Source of the DNA: Tigriopus japonicus
Lineage: Eukaryota; Arthropoda; Copepoda; Harpacticoida; Harpacticidae
Reading direction: 5' to 3'
NCBI GenBank assembly: GCA_010645155.1
Contig: CM021317.1
Span: 1,566,295-1,630,294, forward strand
Length of the DNA stretch: 64,000 nucleotides
Positions 37,405 to 48,840 of this stretch are shown here, piece after piece (position 1 is the first letter of the stretch; every line of letters starts with the position of its first letter). The notes beneath the pieces were generated by a model. That model made no database searches, had not been told where the DNA came from, and worked only from the letters and a program-made list of their open reading frames with translations. Both the position numbers and the translations under genes were made by a program.

Positions 37405-38136
37405 GTTCAGATGTACCACTTCTGCATCAAATCAGACAACGATGTTCTTTTTTTCTAATCGAAAGCTTTAATATACCAAATTCAAGAGTTTCTAACCTCA
37501 CAAAATTAGTTTGTTTGGAACTTGAGATAAATTTGAGAGTTATGATTTTATGTTTTGATTTCAATGCAAATTAAAGCGGGAAAAGTAGGAGGAAGAAACG
37601 GTTAACCAGAAAAAGTAAACAGCAAGCAAAAATAGAACAATAAAGGAAAAGTAAGCAAAAAAGAAGGAAAATGAAAGAAAGCAGAATTTAAATGTGGTAA
37701 TAATTTGCAAATGAAAAATATGTAAAAAAAGATATTTAAAACTAAATTTGAAGTAAGTCACTTGAAAGAGATAAACCTCCTTGAAAAAGATTTTTTCTCA
37801 CTGTAAGCCAGGTTTCCTAAAAAAGCCCCTGAAAAAATATTTAAGACCTTCGTATGCTTATATCAAATGTTACTTGGTGAAAAAGTGCCAAAGAGAGAGC
37901 TATTCCTTCACAGATCATTCACTCTCCATCATTCACAATGCATGCAATAGACGTCCCGACACCCTAACAAACAATCATACGGCGTAAAGGAAGGAAAAAA
38001 CAAACTTTTTGATATCCCTTATCTTTCTTTGGTTTACACTACCCGCCTCTTTCTTGAATGATCCTTGTTTCTTCCCTAGATGTGTAGGTGTCAGTCGAGA
38101 GAAGAAGCGTTCCATAGTTGTTCCGTCAAAGAACCA

Positions 38137-38520
38137 CTGAATTCTCTGGACGACGAGGCTAACAATAAGAGTCATGATTTCCAGTAGGAACAAACTACTA
38201 TTGCGTCTTTCTGTAAATATACCTTGCTTGCATATATCAATTTAATTTGCAACTCTATTAAATGACTTTATGAAAAGTTATGCCTTTTTAAAGTTATGCA
38301 AAGAAAAGCATATCGAACGATTGAGCTCGCCCTTTTTGGTGGTGACCAAATACAAGAGGGCTAGCTCATTCTTTCTGTATAGGATATTTAAGTGCGTTCT
38401 GAGCTAACATAACCATTGACTCCGATTTTTGATTTAGCTAAAAAACGTCGTTTCCTTTGCAGAATAACGCCTGTGTGTTGTTCCTACTGGAAACCACTAT
38501 TGCATCGTCGTCCAGATAAT
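38137..38520. mobile_element. Divergent fold-back element related to the 52-60 kb family
   Basis: The left arm contains GAGGCTAACAATAAGAGTCATG and TTTCCAGTAGGAACA, and the right arm the complement (TGTTCCTACTGGAAACCACT, TCGTCGTCCAGA). The centre has a GAGCTCGCCC...GGGCTAGCTC hairpin matching the centre of the fold-back family. The outer ends (TCTGGACGACGA) differ from the AAGAAGCAC ends of the intact copies, so this is an older or distinct subfamily. The ends are approximate. Confidence 0.6.
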
Positions 38521-40867
38521 TCAGATGTCCATGTCCCGTCCCACCAATGACAAAGTTCCCCATCAAAGAACCGGGAAACCGAGGCCACAATCGTCCTACC
38601 TATCAGTGACGTCGAAACGATCGACTGAATCCAAGATTTGGATGGAACAATCGTTCTTCGACGAGTACTACACTTTCTTACTTTCGACATGACATTGGCT
38701 TATCGGTGGTCCATTGGGGAATCGAGTCTTCTTCATTCAGGTATCCGACACCTTTTGGTTATACGCTGAACTTATGCCAAAGATCGGCCTCCAGATAGGA
38801 GAAACAACCTCGTAACTTGTTCGTCAATAGCATGTCCGATAGTAGTAAGAAAATCCTGAAAGACCCCGTAATTACCACCCACTACATCAACCTGTAAATT
38901 GAGTAATTTAGAGACTGGCCTTGGATCCATAAACAATCTCCGCCATAAATGGGAAAATAATGCGGCACACTTTGGTTGTAAAAGGGTAATGTGAACAATT
39001 AAACGGGAAAGAAACGTTCTTTGCTTTTGATTATTGTGGGAATTCTTGAAATTTTAATCTATATTGACACGGCAATGGCATATAAAGGTTATTTCTCAAA
39101 GAAAGCCTTTGAAAAAGGGCTCTAAAAGAGGTAAGCGTTGTGTTGGGTAATAAACGCTTTAAAACGTAATATCCTGGGAAAAGTTTTACGAGCCAGACGT
39201 GATCTGATTGTAACATAACAAGAAAACCTCCATAAAACATTATTTTTCATACTAAAAACACCGAAAAGTTTGAGTGTTTTGGGAGTGACGTCAATGTTGA
39301 CTTCCTTCGACAAAGGCTATTTAAACCACTGAATGACAGGTCATTCATCAAAAATCTACCATGAACGTTCGCATTTCTTTTCCAAAATCAGTTTTTTGTG
39401 GTCTAGTCTTGTGAGTTTTAACTTGCAAAGAAAAAAAGGCAATGGGAGATAATTTTGGAGTGGTATTAGTGACCTTAAACCCTTGGATTGGATGATGTAG
39501 CATTCTCGTGTTGGAAGACTCTGACGCCATCGAAAATTAGAACCCTTAGTTTTTCAGAGAACCAAGAGGCACAATTCCGATGAAAGAGCTGCCTTTGGTT
39601 AATCAGAATCACCAATTACTAGCATTTTGATAATGGCTCATCCCAAGTTTCTAAGTGTTCTCTCAATATGAATTGGCAAGGTTTTCAAAAGTTGATTGAT
39701 ACTACACTAGATCAGTATTCACAATCAATAGCTGATATTTTCTGCCAGACTGTTTGCCTCTATGTTAGCTATCATGTTTTCACAAAATCATAAAATCTAT
39801 AACACTCCTTAAAACATGCTTCAAAACAATTATTCGAAAATTTAGTATCCCTAAGGTATTACATGTACTAAGAGCAGTGTTGCTCTAAAATATTGCGTTT
39901 ATCTTTTTGTACGGATCTATTCTAATGGCCTTTTTGGTCAGCATTCTCAAAGGATCAAACTGGAGAGAATCGTTACATCAATATAAACAACGTCTGAGTA
40001 GATTTTGACAATATTTTAGGTAGCCACACCTATATTACAATTTGAGAATTAGGAAGAAGAAAAGTAAAAAAAATGTATTTTGGCATGGTTTAAGTGGGAT
40101 CCAATGAGATTAGAGTGGATCAAAATAGAGTGTGAACATATTAGAGCGAATCAAAATAGAGCCGCCTTAAGGGACCTTATACCATTTTTTTTTGCACGTG
40201 ACCTAATCAACAGAATTCAAATAAGTACATATGCAGAATCGTATTCACACCTCAAAACTGGTCTCAAAGGTTTTTGGAATTTCAAGATGGCTTCCCTCTC
40301 CAACACAAATAAATACATAGAAAAAGTTGCCATTTCAAACAAATATAATTACTGTTGTTTTCCAAGTCCAAACGAATTAATGAGGAAGATAGAGTTGAAA
40401 ATACAAGTTCTGAAGAAGGCTTGCGTAACCTATTTGCAAAACAGAATTTGTCTTTATATGTGTTTTCAAGTTGACAGTAGCAGACATTTTTTCACTCTTG
40501 CAAATATCGAATTTCAAGTTCATAAACAACTAAATTAAATATTTACTTTCTTGGGTTGTGATTCATGAGATGAATCGTTTTATGTGAGCCTTGGGAAAAC
40601 GAGTAACGAGAAACCCGCCAGGAAACACCTGGTGCCCTTTTTTGGGCTAGACTAACGATTAATTTCCGTTTCTTCACTGCTTTATGGTTTCGAGGTCTAG
40701 TCGATCTTTCCTAAATAACAGAACAGAGCTATTTGTTAGGCTCAGTTGTGCTCGATTCACGCCCCCTCTGGTGAGTAATTTGGTCAAAACAACTCTCCTC
40801 TTTCAAATGCACTTTTTTTGTCTCCTCGGTGAGTGTTTGTCTGATAGAGGGAGGTAGTTGTACTTAC
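38521..40867. other. Stretch without recognised feature
   Basis: AT-rich. A 152-codon plus frame at 40080-40538 contains repeated GAATCAAAATAGAG words and has no recognisable domain. Confidence 0.4.
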
Positions 40868-40998
40868 GAGTTATTTGCATATTCATTCGTAACGCAACCA
40901 GCCAGAAATTCGTTGCATTTTCAAGGACACAGAACACAAACATTGCATAAAGCAAGCAGATGCTCCATTGTCTGACAACATTAACCCGAATGAAAGCT
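40868..40998 (-). CDS. Candidate membrane-segment exon, unrecognised gene
   Basis: A short minus-strand open segment reads AFIRVNVVRQWSICLLYAMF then VFCVLENATNFWLVALRMNM, i.e. one strongly hydrophobic stretch of about 20 residues with an NAT sequon. It ends at a good donor (ACTC|GTAAGT) and starts after a T-rich tract at a plausible acceptor (GTATTGAG|A). This combination is uncommon by chance, but the segment is only 131 bp. I do not recognise the family; a weak resemblance to a membrane helix of ligand-gated channels needs a three-residue gap and should not be relied on. Confidence 0.25.
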
Positions 40999-42285
40999 CT
41001 CAATACAAAAAAAACTGAATATTCCTAACAAGGTGATGGAAAGAACTTGGAAATAGAATGGAAAGTCGGGACTTGTAAGGTAGAATTATTGTTATGAATT
41101 TCATTTCCCATGAGACCTTTCAACAAATAGAGCTAGGCAACAACATAATTGCATGATTATATTGTTTGTCAGGTTTTGCCATTGCCTTGAAGGCCAACAA
41201 TTCTCTTCAAGAAGGAACCAGCAATCATTGTCAATGAATTATCACAATCAGTTGGAAAATTTTGGAGAAAAAAACAAACCTTTGAGGAATTTTGACATAT
41301 TTTTAGCGCAACTTCTGGAGACATCGCTTAAGAATCGCACGAAGTCTCATAATTAATTCAAGGTTACCACATATATCTAAAGTTTCCATTTTTTTCGTGG
41401 TCATTGTCATTCGTTTAACCTTCAATTTTTTCCATTTTTGCTTGTTTGTCTTTCTCGGATTGAACATAGAAAATAACTACAAAAAGGAAGGGATCATCTT
41501 GAAATACGAGCGACTTCTTGTTTGAAAATGAATAGGTGATTATTAGGTACTTAAGCTAAAAAGGAAAAAAAAAATTGGGCTAGCCGTATTATTAATGCCC
41601 CGTAATATTGTATGATAATAAATTATTTAAACATAATAGGCTGCATAAAAATGATTTCATGGGCAGAATCACTGAAATGCAAATGCTAGACCAATTTTCA
41701 GAGAACCTTTGTTTCAGCAAGGTGTAACAACTGACAAATAACAAATTCACACAAAAAACGTGGCATTCAGATGTTTCTTTAAAATGATCTTTCGTAATGA
41801 CGCTATAAAATTTGCGTTCGCAATTTAATTTTCCATGTCTGCCTCGTAAGCAAAGTCTTAATAGGAAAAGTAACCATATCCATGGACCTCTAGAGATTTC
41901 TCTAGATGTCCGTGCCATATCTTAGGAATGTAAACAAAAGGGTTCTAACTTTTGTATGGATACCATAAAGTTTAAAGTGACGCTGTGTTTTTATCTAGAG
42001 TTTACATCTCTTTTCAACTATTAGTCGGATTGACCCCCCCAAAAAAGACCACTAGGATGTTAAGTGCATTATTCAACAAGCCGCAATTTTTTCTCAATAT
42101 ATCGACATCTTGTCTAATCTAAAGCAATATTTGACAAATGCTGAAACACTTTTGACTTGGTTGGATTAATTAAAGAGCTGAAACAACGCAAAATGTCAGC
42201 TGTGAAGGCCCTTAAAAATTCTGAAAAACTTTTCTAAAGAACAAAACCCTTCTTTGATGCATGTAATCAGCTTAGGAGAAACCAA
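40999..42285. other. Stretch without recognised feature
   Basis: AT-rich. A 108-codon minus frame at 41918-41592 is hydrophobic and cysteine-rich, but it has no recognisable domain or splice borders. Confidence 0.4.
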
Positions 42286-42717
42286 TCAAGCGGGTTGCTG
42301 ACTCTTCTTCACAACCAACCAAGGAGCCCAAAATGGGCAAAAAAAAATCATGTGTTTCATCGCCCAAGGTTTCTGATGGATTTCCCCGTTTCCGTCAGTT
42401 TGAGTAATGTACGTGTTTCTATGAGTAAAACGAGCCTCATTCATCAAAACAGGCTCGGTCATTTCTTTGGCGCTGTTTGCGGCCGTTTCTGAAGCTGAAA
42501 AAAGCCAAGGGTCCAATAAGGGCTGTACAAATAGCGGCGGTTTCGTGTTCTCGGTATCCACGAGGCCAACGGGGTCCAGAATTGATACTACGCCCACCAA
42601 AACACTCTGGAGACGAACGTGAAGAGATTCCTTGAAGGCTCCAATCCCAATGAGTTGTGTCTTGACCCAGATTGAGAAATAATGGCTCCTACTCAGTAGC
42701 CTTCTTCTTTGATGTGG
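42286..42717 (-). CDS. Candidate exon or ORF, unrecognised
   Basis: A minus-strand frame of 144 codons without a stop lies in a stretch clearly less AT-rich than its surroundings. It reads FSIWVKTQLIGIGAFKESLH, later SILDPVGLVDTENTKPPLFV and a polar middle (SASETAANSAKEMTEPV) before a stop at 42286. There is no methionine near the 5' end, so if it is coding it is an internal or terminal exon. I see no known domain. The opposite strand is also partly open, which lowers confidence. Confidence 0.25.
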   Translation of the reverse strand, partial: PHQRRRLLSRSHYFSIWVKTQLIGIGAFKESLHVRLQSVLVGVVSILDPVGLVDTENTKPPLFVQPLLDPWLFSASETAANSAKEMTEPVLMNEARFTHRNTYITQTDGNGEIHQKPWAMKHMIFFCPFWAPWLVVKKSQQPA

Positions 42718-43406
42718 TCAGGTCTCTTGGATAGAGCACAAGAGAAAGAGAGCCCCTCCTGTGATTTTCTAGGCAGGCTTTTAAGGACAAGGGATGGAGA
42801 GACTTTTGGTCACTTGGGATTTTCGCTCACGATCCCAAGACATTTGGATGCCCTCAGATGGAAAATGACGGCTTGTCTTTGTGTTTGAAGGGATAGAAAA
42901 GTTTGGAAACGAGAACATCCGATGATGATGATCTGATGAAGGCAAACTTACTCCATTGATTTGGAAAGATGTTCATTTTTGGGACGAATACAGAGCAAGA
43001 GAAATTAGAGTTTGAGTGTTTTGAAACAATCAAAAAGATTAATGACCCCCAAGATATCTTTGTCAATTTCTCACAATTTTAAGCATATGAAATGGTAATC
43101 TAAAGATTTTGCTACAACAAAACAAGCAAATCAATAGGTAAGAAACTTCACGGTAGGCGTCAAAAAGATAAGTTACAAGCGGGGATATAATCTTCAATAG
43201 AAATTGAAAGATTAAGAGACTCAAGAAAAAGGCATAAAATGACACCCAGAAAGTATCTCACAAAACCTAACCTTGAATAAACAAAGAGAAAGAGGGGGTT
43301 CACTCACAAGTTAAAACTGAATTTGCTTTTTTGAACCCAATGTCATTTTTAAATACTGTTCTGATTTTTTCGTGAGTGCTATGAAGTTAATAGAAATACT
43401 TCACCT
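42718..43406. other. Stretch without recognised feature
   Basis: Only random short frames. No repeat shared with the rest of the window was found. Confidence 0.4.
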
Positions 43407-43414
43407 ATGCTAAC

Positions 43415-43735
43415 TATTGATGGGCCGAATGACCTTTCGGCCAAAATAACGGCACGAAATTTCGGTTTCGGCTTCGATTATGTATGCCTACCAAAACCGA
43501 AAGCAGACATGCACTATAATAAATGAAATCGAAACATTTGTGGAGCAAAAAATCTCTTCAGCTCAAATTTTCGATTTTTTTATTTCTAAAATTACCCAAA
43601 ATCATTTATATGAAAAATGCAAATTTCAAACTTAATTTTGCATTTCCATATTTTTTAGTCTGTTGGTTTCGTTTTGGTTTAGCCCTCTTTCGACCGCAAC
43701 TTTCGATTTCGCTTAACAACGTCGGTCCATCACTT
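43415..43735. mobile_element. hAT-like element, TAGTGATGGRCCGAAA family, older copy
   Basis: The left end TATTGATGGGCCGAA and right end GTCGGTCCATCACTT match the better copy at 48505-48832, as do the internal ACCGAAA, CAGACATGCACTATA and TTTTGCATTT blocks. The left flank is ATGCTAAC (43407-43414). The matching right duplication is found only after the next element (43961-43968), with a shortened ATGAC at 43736-43740 between the two. Confidence 0.75.
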
Positions 43736-43739
43736 ATGA

Positions 43740-43960
43740 CAGGGGTCGGCAACCACTTTTGGGTCAAGGCCCACCAAATTACATGTTGTCAGGGGCCCAC
43801 TAAACAGACGTTGGTAGGTTCACGGGCCCACAAATTAACAATCAAAGAGCTTTGGGCCCACTAGTAGAGTAGTATGGATGGCTCGTGGGCCCACTATTTG
43901 GGACTTGCCCCATAGCTCCTGGGTCCACATGTGGGCCGTGGCCCACCGGTTTCCTACCTC
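43740..43960. mobile_element. hAT-like MITE, CAGGGGTCGGCAACC family, inserted beside the previous element
   Basis: It begins CAGGGGTCGGCAACCACTTT and ends with a decayed complement (CCACCGGTTTCCTACCTC). The interior repeats GGGCCCAC words. Its right flank ATGCTAAC (43961-43968) equals the left flank of the neighbouring element at 43407, so both elements appear to have used the same 8-bp target. Confidence 0.75.
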
Positions 43961-43968
43961 ATGCTAAC

Positions 43969-45159
43969 TAATAAGGAATTGAGCACAAGCTTAAAAATCC
44001 GTCACTAAATGCAAGCAAAATAAGGGCAAAGTCTCTTGATTTTAGAGCTTTACTTGTCTGAATCTCATTTCCACATGTGGGTCTGATCTTAAAATTCATT
44101 TCGCTTCATATTTTTTCTGTCTATTTGAATTCAGCTACGATACATGAGTTTACATGATAAGAGGCCAAATATTTCTTAGAGACACTCAAAACTGTTTTCA
44201 CCACCAGGTGGCGCAGATTGTTCCTTCTTCTCTTTGATTGAAACCCAACTTTGCTTCCAAAACATGGACCACTGATGACCTAAGACATGCTGAAGGATCA
44301 CTAATTTGACTTGATTTTGACATCCTCTTACAAAAGTTACAAAAAGATTACTTTAAACGCATTTAGTTCTAATGAGCTAGACTAGTTTTTGATGAGTGCA
44401 TGACTCGGAGCTTATACAAGTCAAACATTTTCATTATTGCCTATAGACAATGTACGGAAACGGAGGCCAATCGTTACAAGTACAACCGTTAAAAAGTACA
44501 AGCCAAAGATGTCAGGATTACCCCACATCCGTAAATAAAGATTATTCAGACGGCGGATTATTCATTTTGAAAACAAGAGAGGAGATCACCATGGCAAGGA
44601 ATTAGTTCTAGTATGTTGCTTTCATTGATGGCGAATACAATAACTTCGCTTGCTAATTCAATATACAAACTTGAAGTACTTTTTTCATGCAAGTTGAGAC
44701 CCTTAATTGACCAACATTTTTCTAATAAAGCAAAACCGTTTTGTGCTTTTAATTGTCCAGCCCTTTTATTATCCTAATTTACCAAATAGTCAATCAAAAA
44801 CATTTTGAAAAAAGAGTAAATACAGTGTTGCTCTATATTTTCAAAGCGCGCTCTCAAAACAATCAGATATTTTTGACTACTTTTTGGCTTTGTTATGTGA
44901 GTTCGATTGATATCCTCCTTTTTGAGGACATGAGGCCATTTTCGGATAATTGTTGTGTGGTTCGAGTTCCTTAAATGCGTCTACTGACATAAGTGTGTCA
45001 ATAAATTATGAACCCCTATAGTCAGAGTTACGCATGGTACCAAGTGTGTACCCTTGCACTAAAGAATGACCCAAAGTACATCGTCCATTAACACTGCATA
45101 ACTACTCCAACCATTGGGTTTTACGTGAGAATATGCAAGATTTCATTCTGTTGGGGTTC
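43969..45159. other. Stretch with one isolated CTCF-like site
   Basis: AT-rich, no coding or repeat structure recognised apart from the motif at 44201. Confidence 0.4.
44201..44212 (+). promoter_or_regulatory. CTCF-core-like motif, not in a recognised repeat
   Basis: CCACCAGGTGGC followed by GCA is an exact match to CCASYAGRKGGC with a good 3' extension. It is the best-matching site in the window and does not fall in any element I could delimit. Binding is inferred. Confidence 0.4.
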
Positions 45160-45167
45160 ATGTAGAT

Positions 45168-45308
45168 CAGGGGTCGGCAACCGGTGGGCCCAAGGGTGGT
45201 CTTTGGTAGGCCCAGGAGCTATGGGGAATGTCCCAAATAGTGGGCCCGCGAGACATTCATAGTACTATACTCGTGGGCCAAAAGTCCAAAAATGGTTGCC
45301 GACCCCTG
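45168..45308. mobile_element. hAT-like MITE, CAGGGGTCGGCAACC family, short copy
   Basis: A 141-bp element with perfect CAGGGGTCGGCAACC / GGTTGCCGACCCCTG ends, flanked by ATGTAGAT and ATCTAGGT (6 of 8 identical). It keeps the GGGCCC words and the CCCAGGAGCTATGGGG block of the copy at 43.7 kb, in inverted orientation. Confidence 0.88.
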
Positions 45309-45316
45309 ATCTAGGT

Positions 45317-48130
45317 AGATGGTTAGGCCCACAGCAATTGAAGAAGAGCTACCAGGTGCTTGATAAAGAAACCTCAATGATTCTGGATCCTGTCTACATA
45401 AAGTCGACCTGATCGAAATGATGCCCTGGGGAGAGAGATGGATCTTTGTTTTGGGCAAGGGGATTCATCTCCCACCGATCGCAGCCTCGTTTATTACAAT
45501 CTCTCCAACACAACGTTTGCGACTCCTCTCAAGAAGCACTGAATTTCCGTGCTTTCCGGAAGTACAGTCCTCCTTGCTTAGCTTTTGTTCTACGAGGGGT
45601 CTTTAGACTAGAGGTGGCTGGTTTATCTAAAAACGATTTATGTAAAAGATAGAAATGAAGATTTATCTCTTGGGAGAAAGTGTTATTTTATAAATTTTGC
45701 TGTTAGACAAATTTGTTCATAGCAATGATTTAATTTCACAAGGTATGTTGACTGCATGCTCAGAAAATACGCGTCAAGGTCGAGCAACATGACAAAAATG
45801 ATGTAACCTTTAAAGTCAAGACGTCTCACATAGAAGCTTATCGTGTTTTTCCACAAGTAATATAAAAACATTTTTACAAAATATTGGATTTTGACGAGTT
45901 TCTCGCTTTTGATGTCCATTTTTAAAACGTACAGGGGAGGCCCAACACACCCTGCCTAATGAAATCATAACTTCGAATTAGTTTGCCTAACAACAAAATT
46001 TGTAAAATGACACCTGCTCACAAGAGATAAGTCTGAATTTTGATTTTTGGTAAAAATCAGAAAATCGTGCAATTTAACAAATTAGAGATCCAGTCTACCT
46101 ATAGTCTTGATTGGTTTCAGATCGCTTAACATTCGATTCATTTAGACTTTTAGAGCGTATGGATGAAATGTTCCAAAGACAGAACTTTCTTACACCACGA
46201 TTTCTTGTTTGGTTCTTGGTTTGGCCAACATATTTGAACTTCAAAGTTCGTTTTGAGTTCTTTATGTCCACAATATTGCTTTCCTTTTTTTGTATTGGAA
46301 GGAAAAAAGTCGACAAGTTCCTGATAATTTTTGTGGCTTATGAGGTAAGGCTCGTTTTTGTACATTTGATATGGAATGATGTACGTTCGGTTCAACGACA
46401 TAACCAAGATTTCATCTCGTTCTTGCCAACTCAGTTTCCACTAGGAGCAATATTTCGTCGAAACTTTGGGCCTCTCATTAAGAGCTCTTGTATAACGTAT
46501 ATAGCACAGATCAAGGGGACCCAAGATATCTCATTTAGACAACGCCAAACTAACCACGCAACCAAAAAGAGAAAATACGATGAAAAAGGTTGCGTGACAG
46601 TTTGAAAATAAATTGCGATTGTTTTGTAAACATGACAAAGCGCCCTCTGAAAACTAATAACCATACAAAATCTCTCTTGATTTTTAAAAATTCAACACCA
46701 AATGGTTACAACACAAGGGAAAATGTTGAAGCGTGGCTGGAGCAACTTACTGGATATGTCTGAATATATAGTAGATTTTTCATTAGCTTATAATTGGAGG
46801 AGTCAGTGACTGCTCCAAGCTTTGGACTGTTGACTAAGACAGATCGATCTGTTTAAAAAAATGACGTTTCTAGAAACAACTCTGGCGCTGACTTTTTGAA
46901 GAGAATCATAAACAGAATCATCCTTTCAAATAGACGACGGCAAGGTTCTTTGATTGTTCCGCGTCATTTCCAAATTGTTTTCTCGGCCTTGGGGTGCGTG
47001 TTACAAAGTACAGTCCCAAAACCTCATGTCTATAACCTCATCTTTACGGGTGAGAGCTCGAAAGCGACTGCTGATTTCGTTCTAGAAAACCAATTACGAC
47101 TGTTCTAGTACAGAGGAGCTGGCTAAGTCTTGGAATAAAACTAATCGTAATCAGTAATCAACCCGCGCTTGATTGAGGAAAATGTACGAGAATGATTGCG
47201 CACCAACCACAATCTTGGTCCCTAAGGCTGCCAAATATAAGAAAAAAATTGCAGGAAACCCAGACAACTATGAGGGATGTTCGCTTTTGCCTCCAGCATT
47301 TTGGGGGAAGATAAACAGATGCCAAAGCTCATTTCAAGTAAGTCGGGGAAAAGCTAGAGATGTGCTTTCACAGTACTACTCAACCAAACTCACTGATGTC
47401 ACCTAGTGAAAGATGAGATCCGCGAAAGTGGCAATTCATGGGGTGTGCAAGGTCCTTAAATCTTAAAACCCACTCTATCTTTGTCTGAGAGGATTTTGGG
47501 TGCATTTTGAGTCATATCGTTCCCTAAGACCGATAGTAACCTTTTTAAAGATATAGAGCAAGCTCTCTCACCACGACCTTTTTGAATAGGGAATGGATTG
47601 ATCATAAAAATGTCATGTCGCCTAACGTACTTTTACATATTTTCTCATGGCTGATTGTCAACTTCAGGAACTTTGAGCTGATCGTGAATGAAAGATTAAC
47701 CTATTTTTTAGTATCAAGCAATTACAAGTGCATTAACTGTTTGATAGACCTTTGGTTGCATTTTTCTCGACTAACCCTGCATAACTCATGATGGATTTGA
47801 CCGAAAACGCTTTCAAAAATAGACACCACAGAAGAGATTATTTTTTGCTTCTTGCATAAATCCAGTCACCTCATCATCGTTGTTTTGAAGGTCGAGAAAG
47901 CGAATCGAACCAGCAAAGTAGCTGTTGAAATTCCTATTTAAAACACCTTTACCGTAGTCTGTCTAATGAGAAGATGATTATCACCACCAAAAAAGCCATT
48001 ATTCATGCTTTCCCTCCAAGTTTCAGGGTTGTCATGGAGGCATTTTAATTATTAAGCCCGTTAAGCTTCCGGGGCAACAAATTCGTTTTTAAGTTGCCTT
48101 TTACCACGAAACCTTGATCTCGTCTCCATA
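45317..48130. other. Stretch without firm feature
   Basis: 45310-45620 is less AT-rich and has overlapping frames of 60-70 codons with no recognisable product. A 164-codon plus frame at 46111-46605 is phenylalanine-rich and unrecognised. The rest is AT-rich. Confidence 0.35.
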
Positions 48131-48154
48131 AATGAGTGAGTGAGTGAGTGAGTC
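48131..48154. repeat. Microsatellite (TGAG)n
   Basis: Five to six tandem TGAG units. Confidence 0.9.
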
Positions 48155-48504
48155 GTACTAGGTCGTTTCTTTATCTAACTTGGCCATTACTGCGTGTGAC
48201 CCTGATGAGATGGGCATTAAATTCCGGTGTTGAACAATGGAACAGTCCATTAACGGGAGGGTCCTTTTAGGTTGGATGGCGGAGAGTTTCATCCGAAAAT
48301 GGCCTTTGGCAAGCGGAAAGTGCAAGAAGCCATTCCCATTTCTAATCCCAACAACTTTGGCTTGGGCATTAATCCTTCATACATGAGGCCAAGATTGGGG
48401 CCCGATTAGAGTGCGAGAGAGGCAACAGTTGGGAAGAATCCTCCTTTCCAATACCTTTCTAATACAAAGAGAGATTCTTCTGAAAAAGCAAAGTTCGTTG
48501 GCAT

Positions 48505-48832
48505 TAGTGATGGACCGAAAGCGCTTTCGGCCGAAATTTCGGTTTCGGTTTCGGTTATGCCTACCGAAACCGAAATCAGACATCCACTATAAAAGATGGA
48601 GTTTGACAACAAAATCGAAAAAAAATCAAGTTTTCCGATTTTTCAAAATTTGCGATTACCCAACATCGAACACATGAGCAGTTTGATTTTTAAGGTGGAT
48701 TTTGCATTTTTTTCTTTTTTCAAATTTTATGGTCTGCTGCGTTCGGTTTCGGTTTTGGTTTCGGTCGGCCCCTCTTTCGGCAAAAACTTTCGGTTTTCGG
48801 TTTCGGTTCTGAACCCTTTCGGTACATCACTA
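48505..48832. mobile_element. hAT-like element, TAGTGATGGACCGAAA family, best copy
   Basis: A 328-bp element with ends TAGTGATGGACCGAAA and TTTCGGTACATCACTA, flanked by GTTGGCAT (48497-48504) and GCTGGCAT (48833-48840), 7 of 8 identical. Subterminal regions are arrays of CGGTTT/ACCGAAA words. The overlapping frames inside come from this repetition. Confidence 0.88.
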
Positions 48833-48840
48833 GCTGGCAT

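Noticed and set aside
40080..40538. 152-codon plus-strand frame
   Set aside because: Contains internal DNA-level repeats (GAATCAAAATAGAG) and no recognisable domain; chance frame in AT-rich DNA.
46111..46605. 164-codon plus-strand frame
   Set aside because: Phe/Leu/Arg-rich, overlaps open minus frames, no recognisable motif or splice context.
48377..48677. Arg/Asn-rich and Arg/Phe-rich frames
   Set aside because: Arise from CGGTTT/ACCGAAA arrays in the hAT-like element at 48.5 kb.
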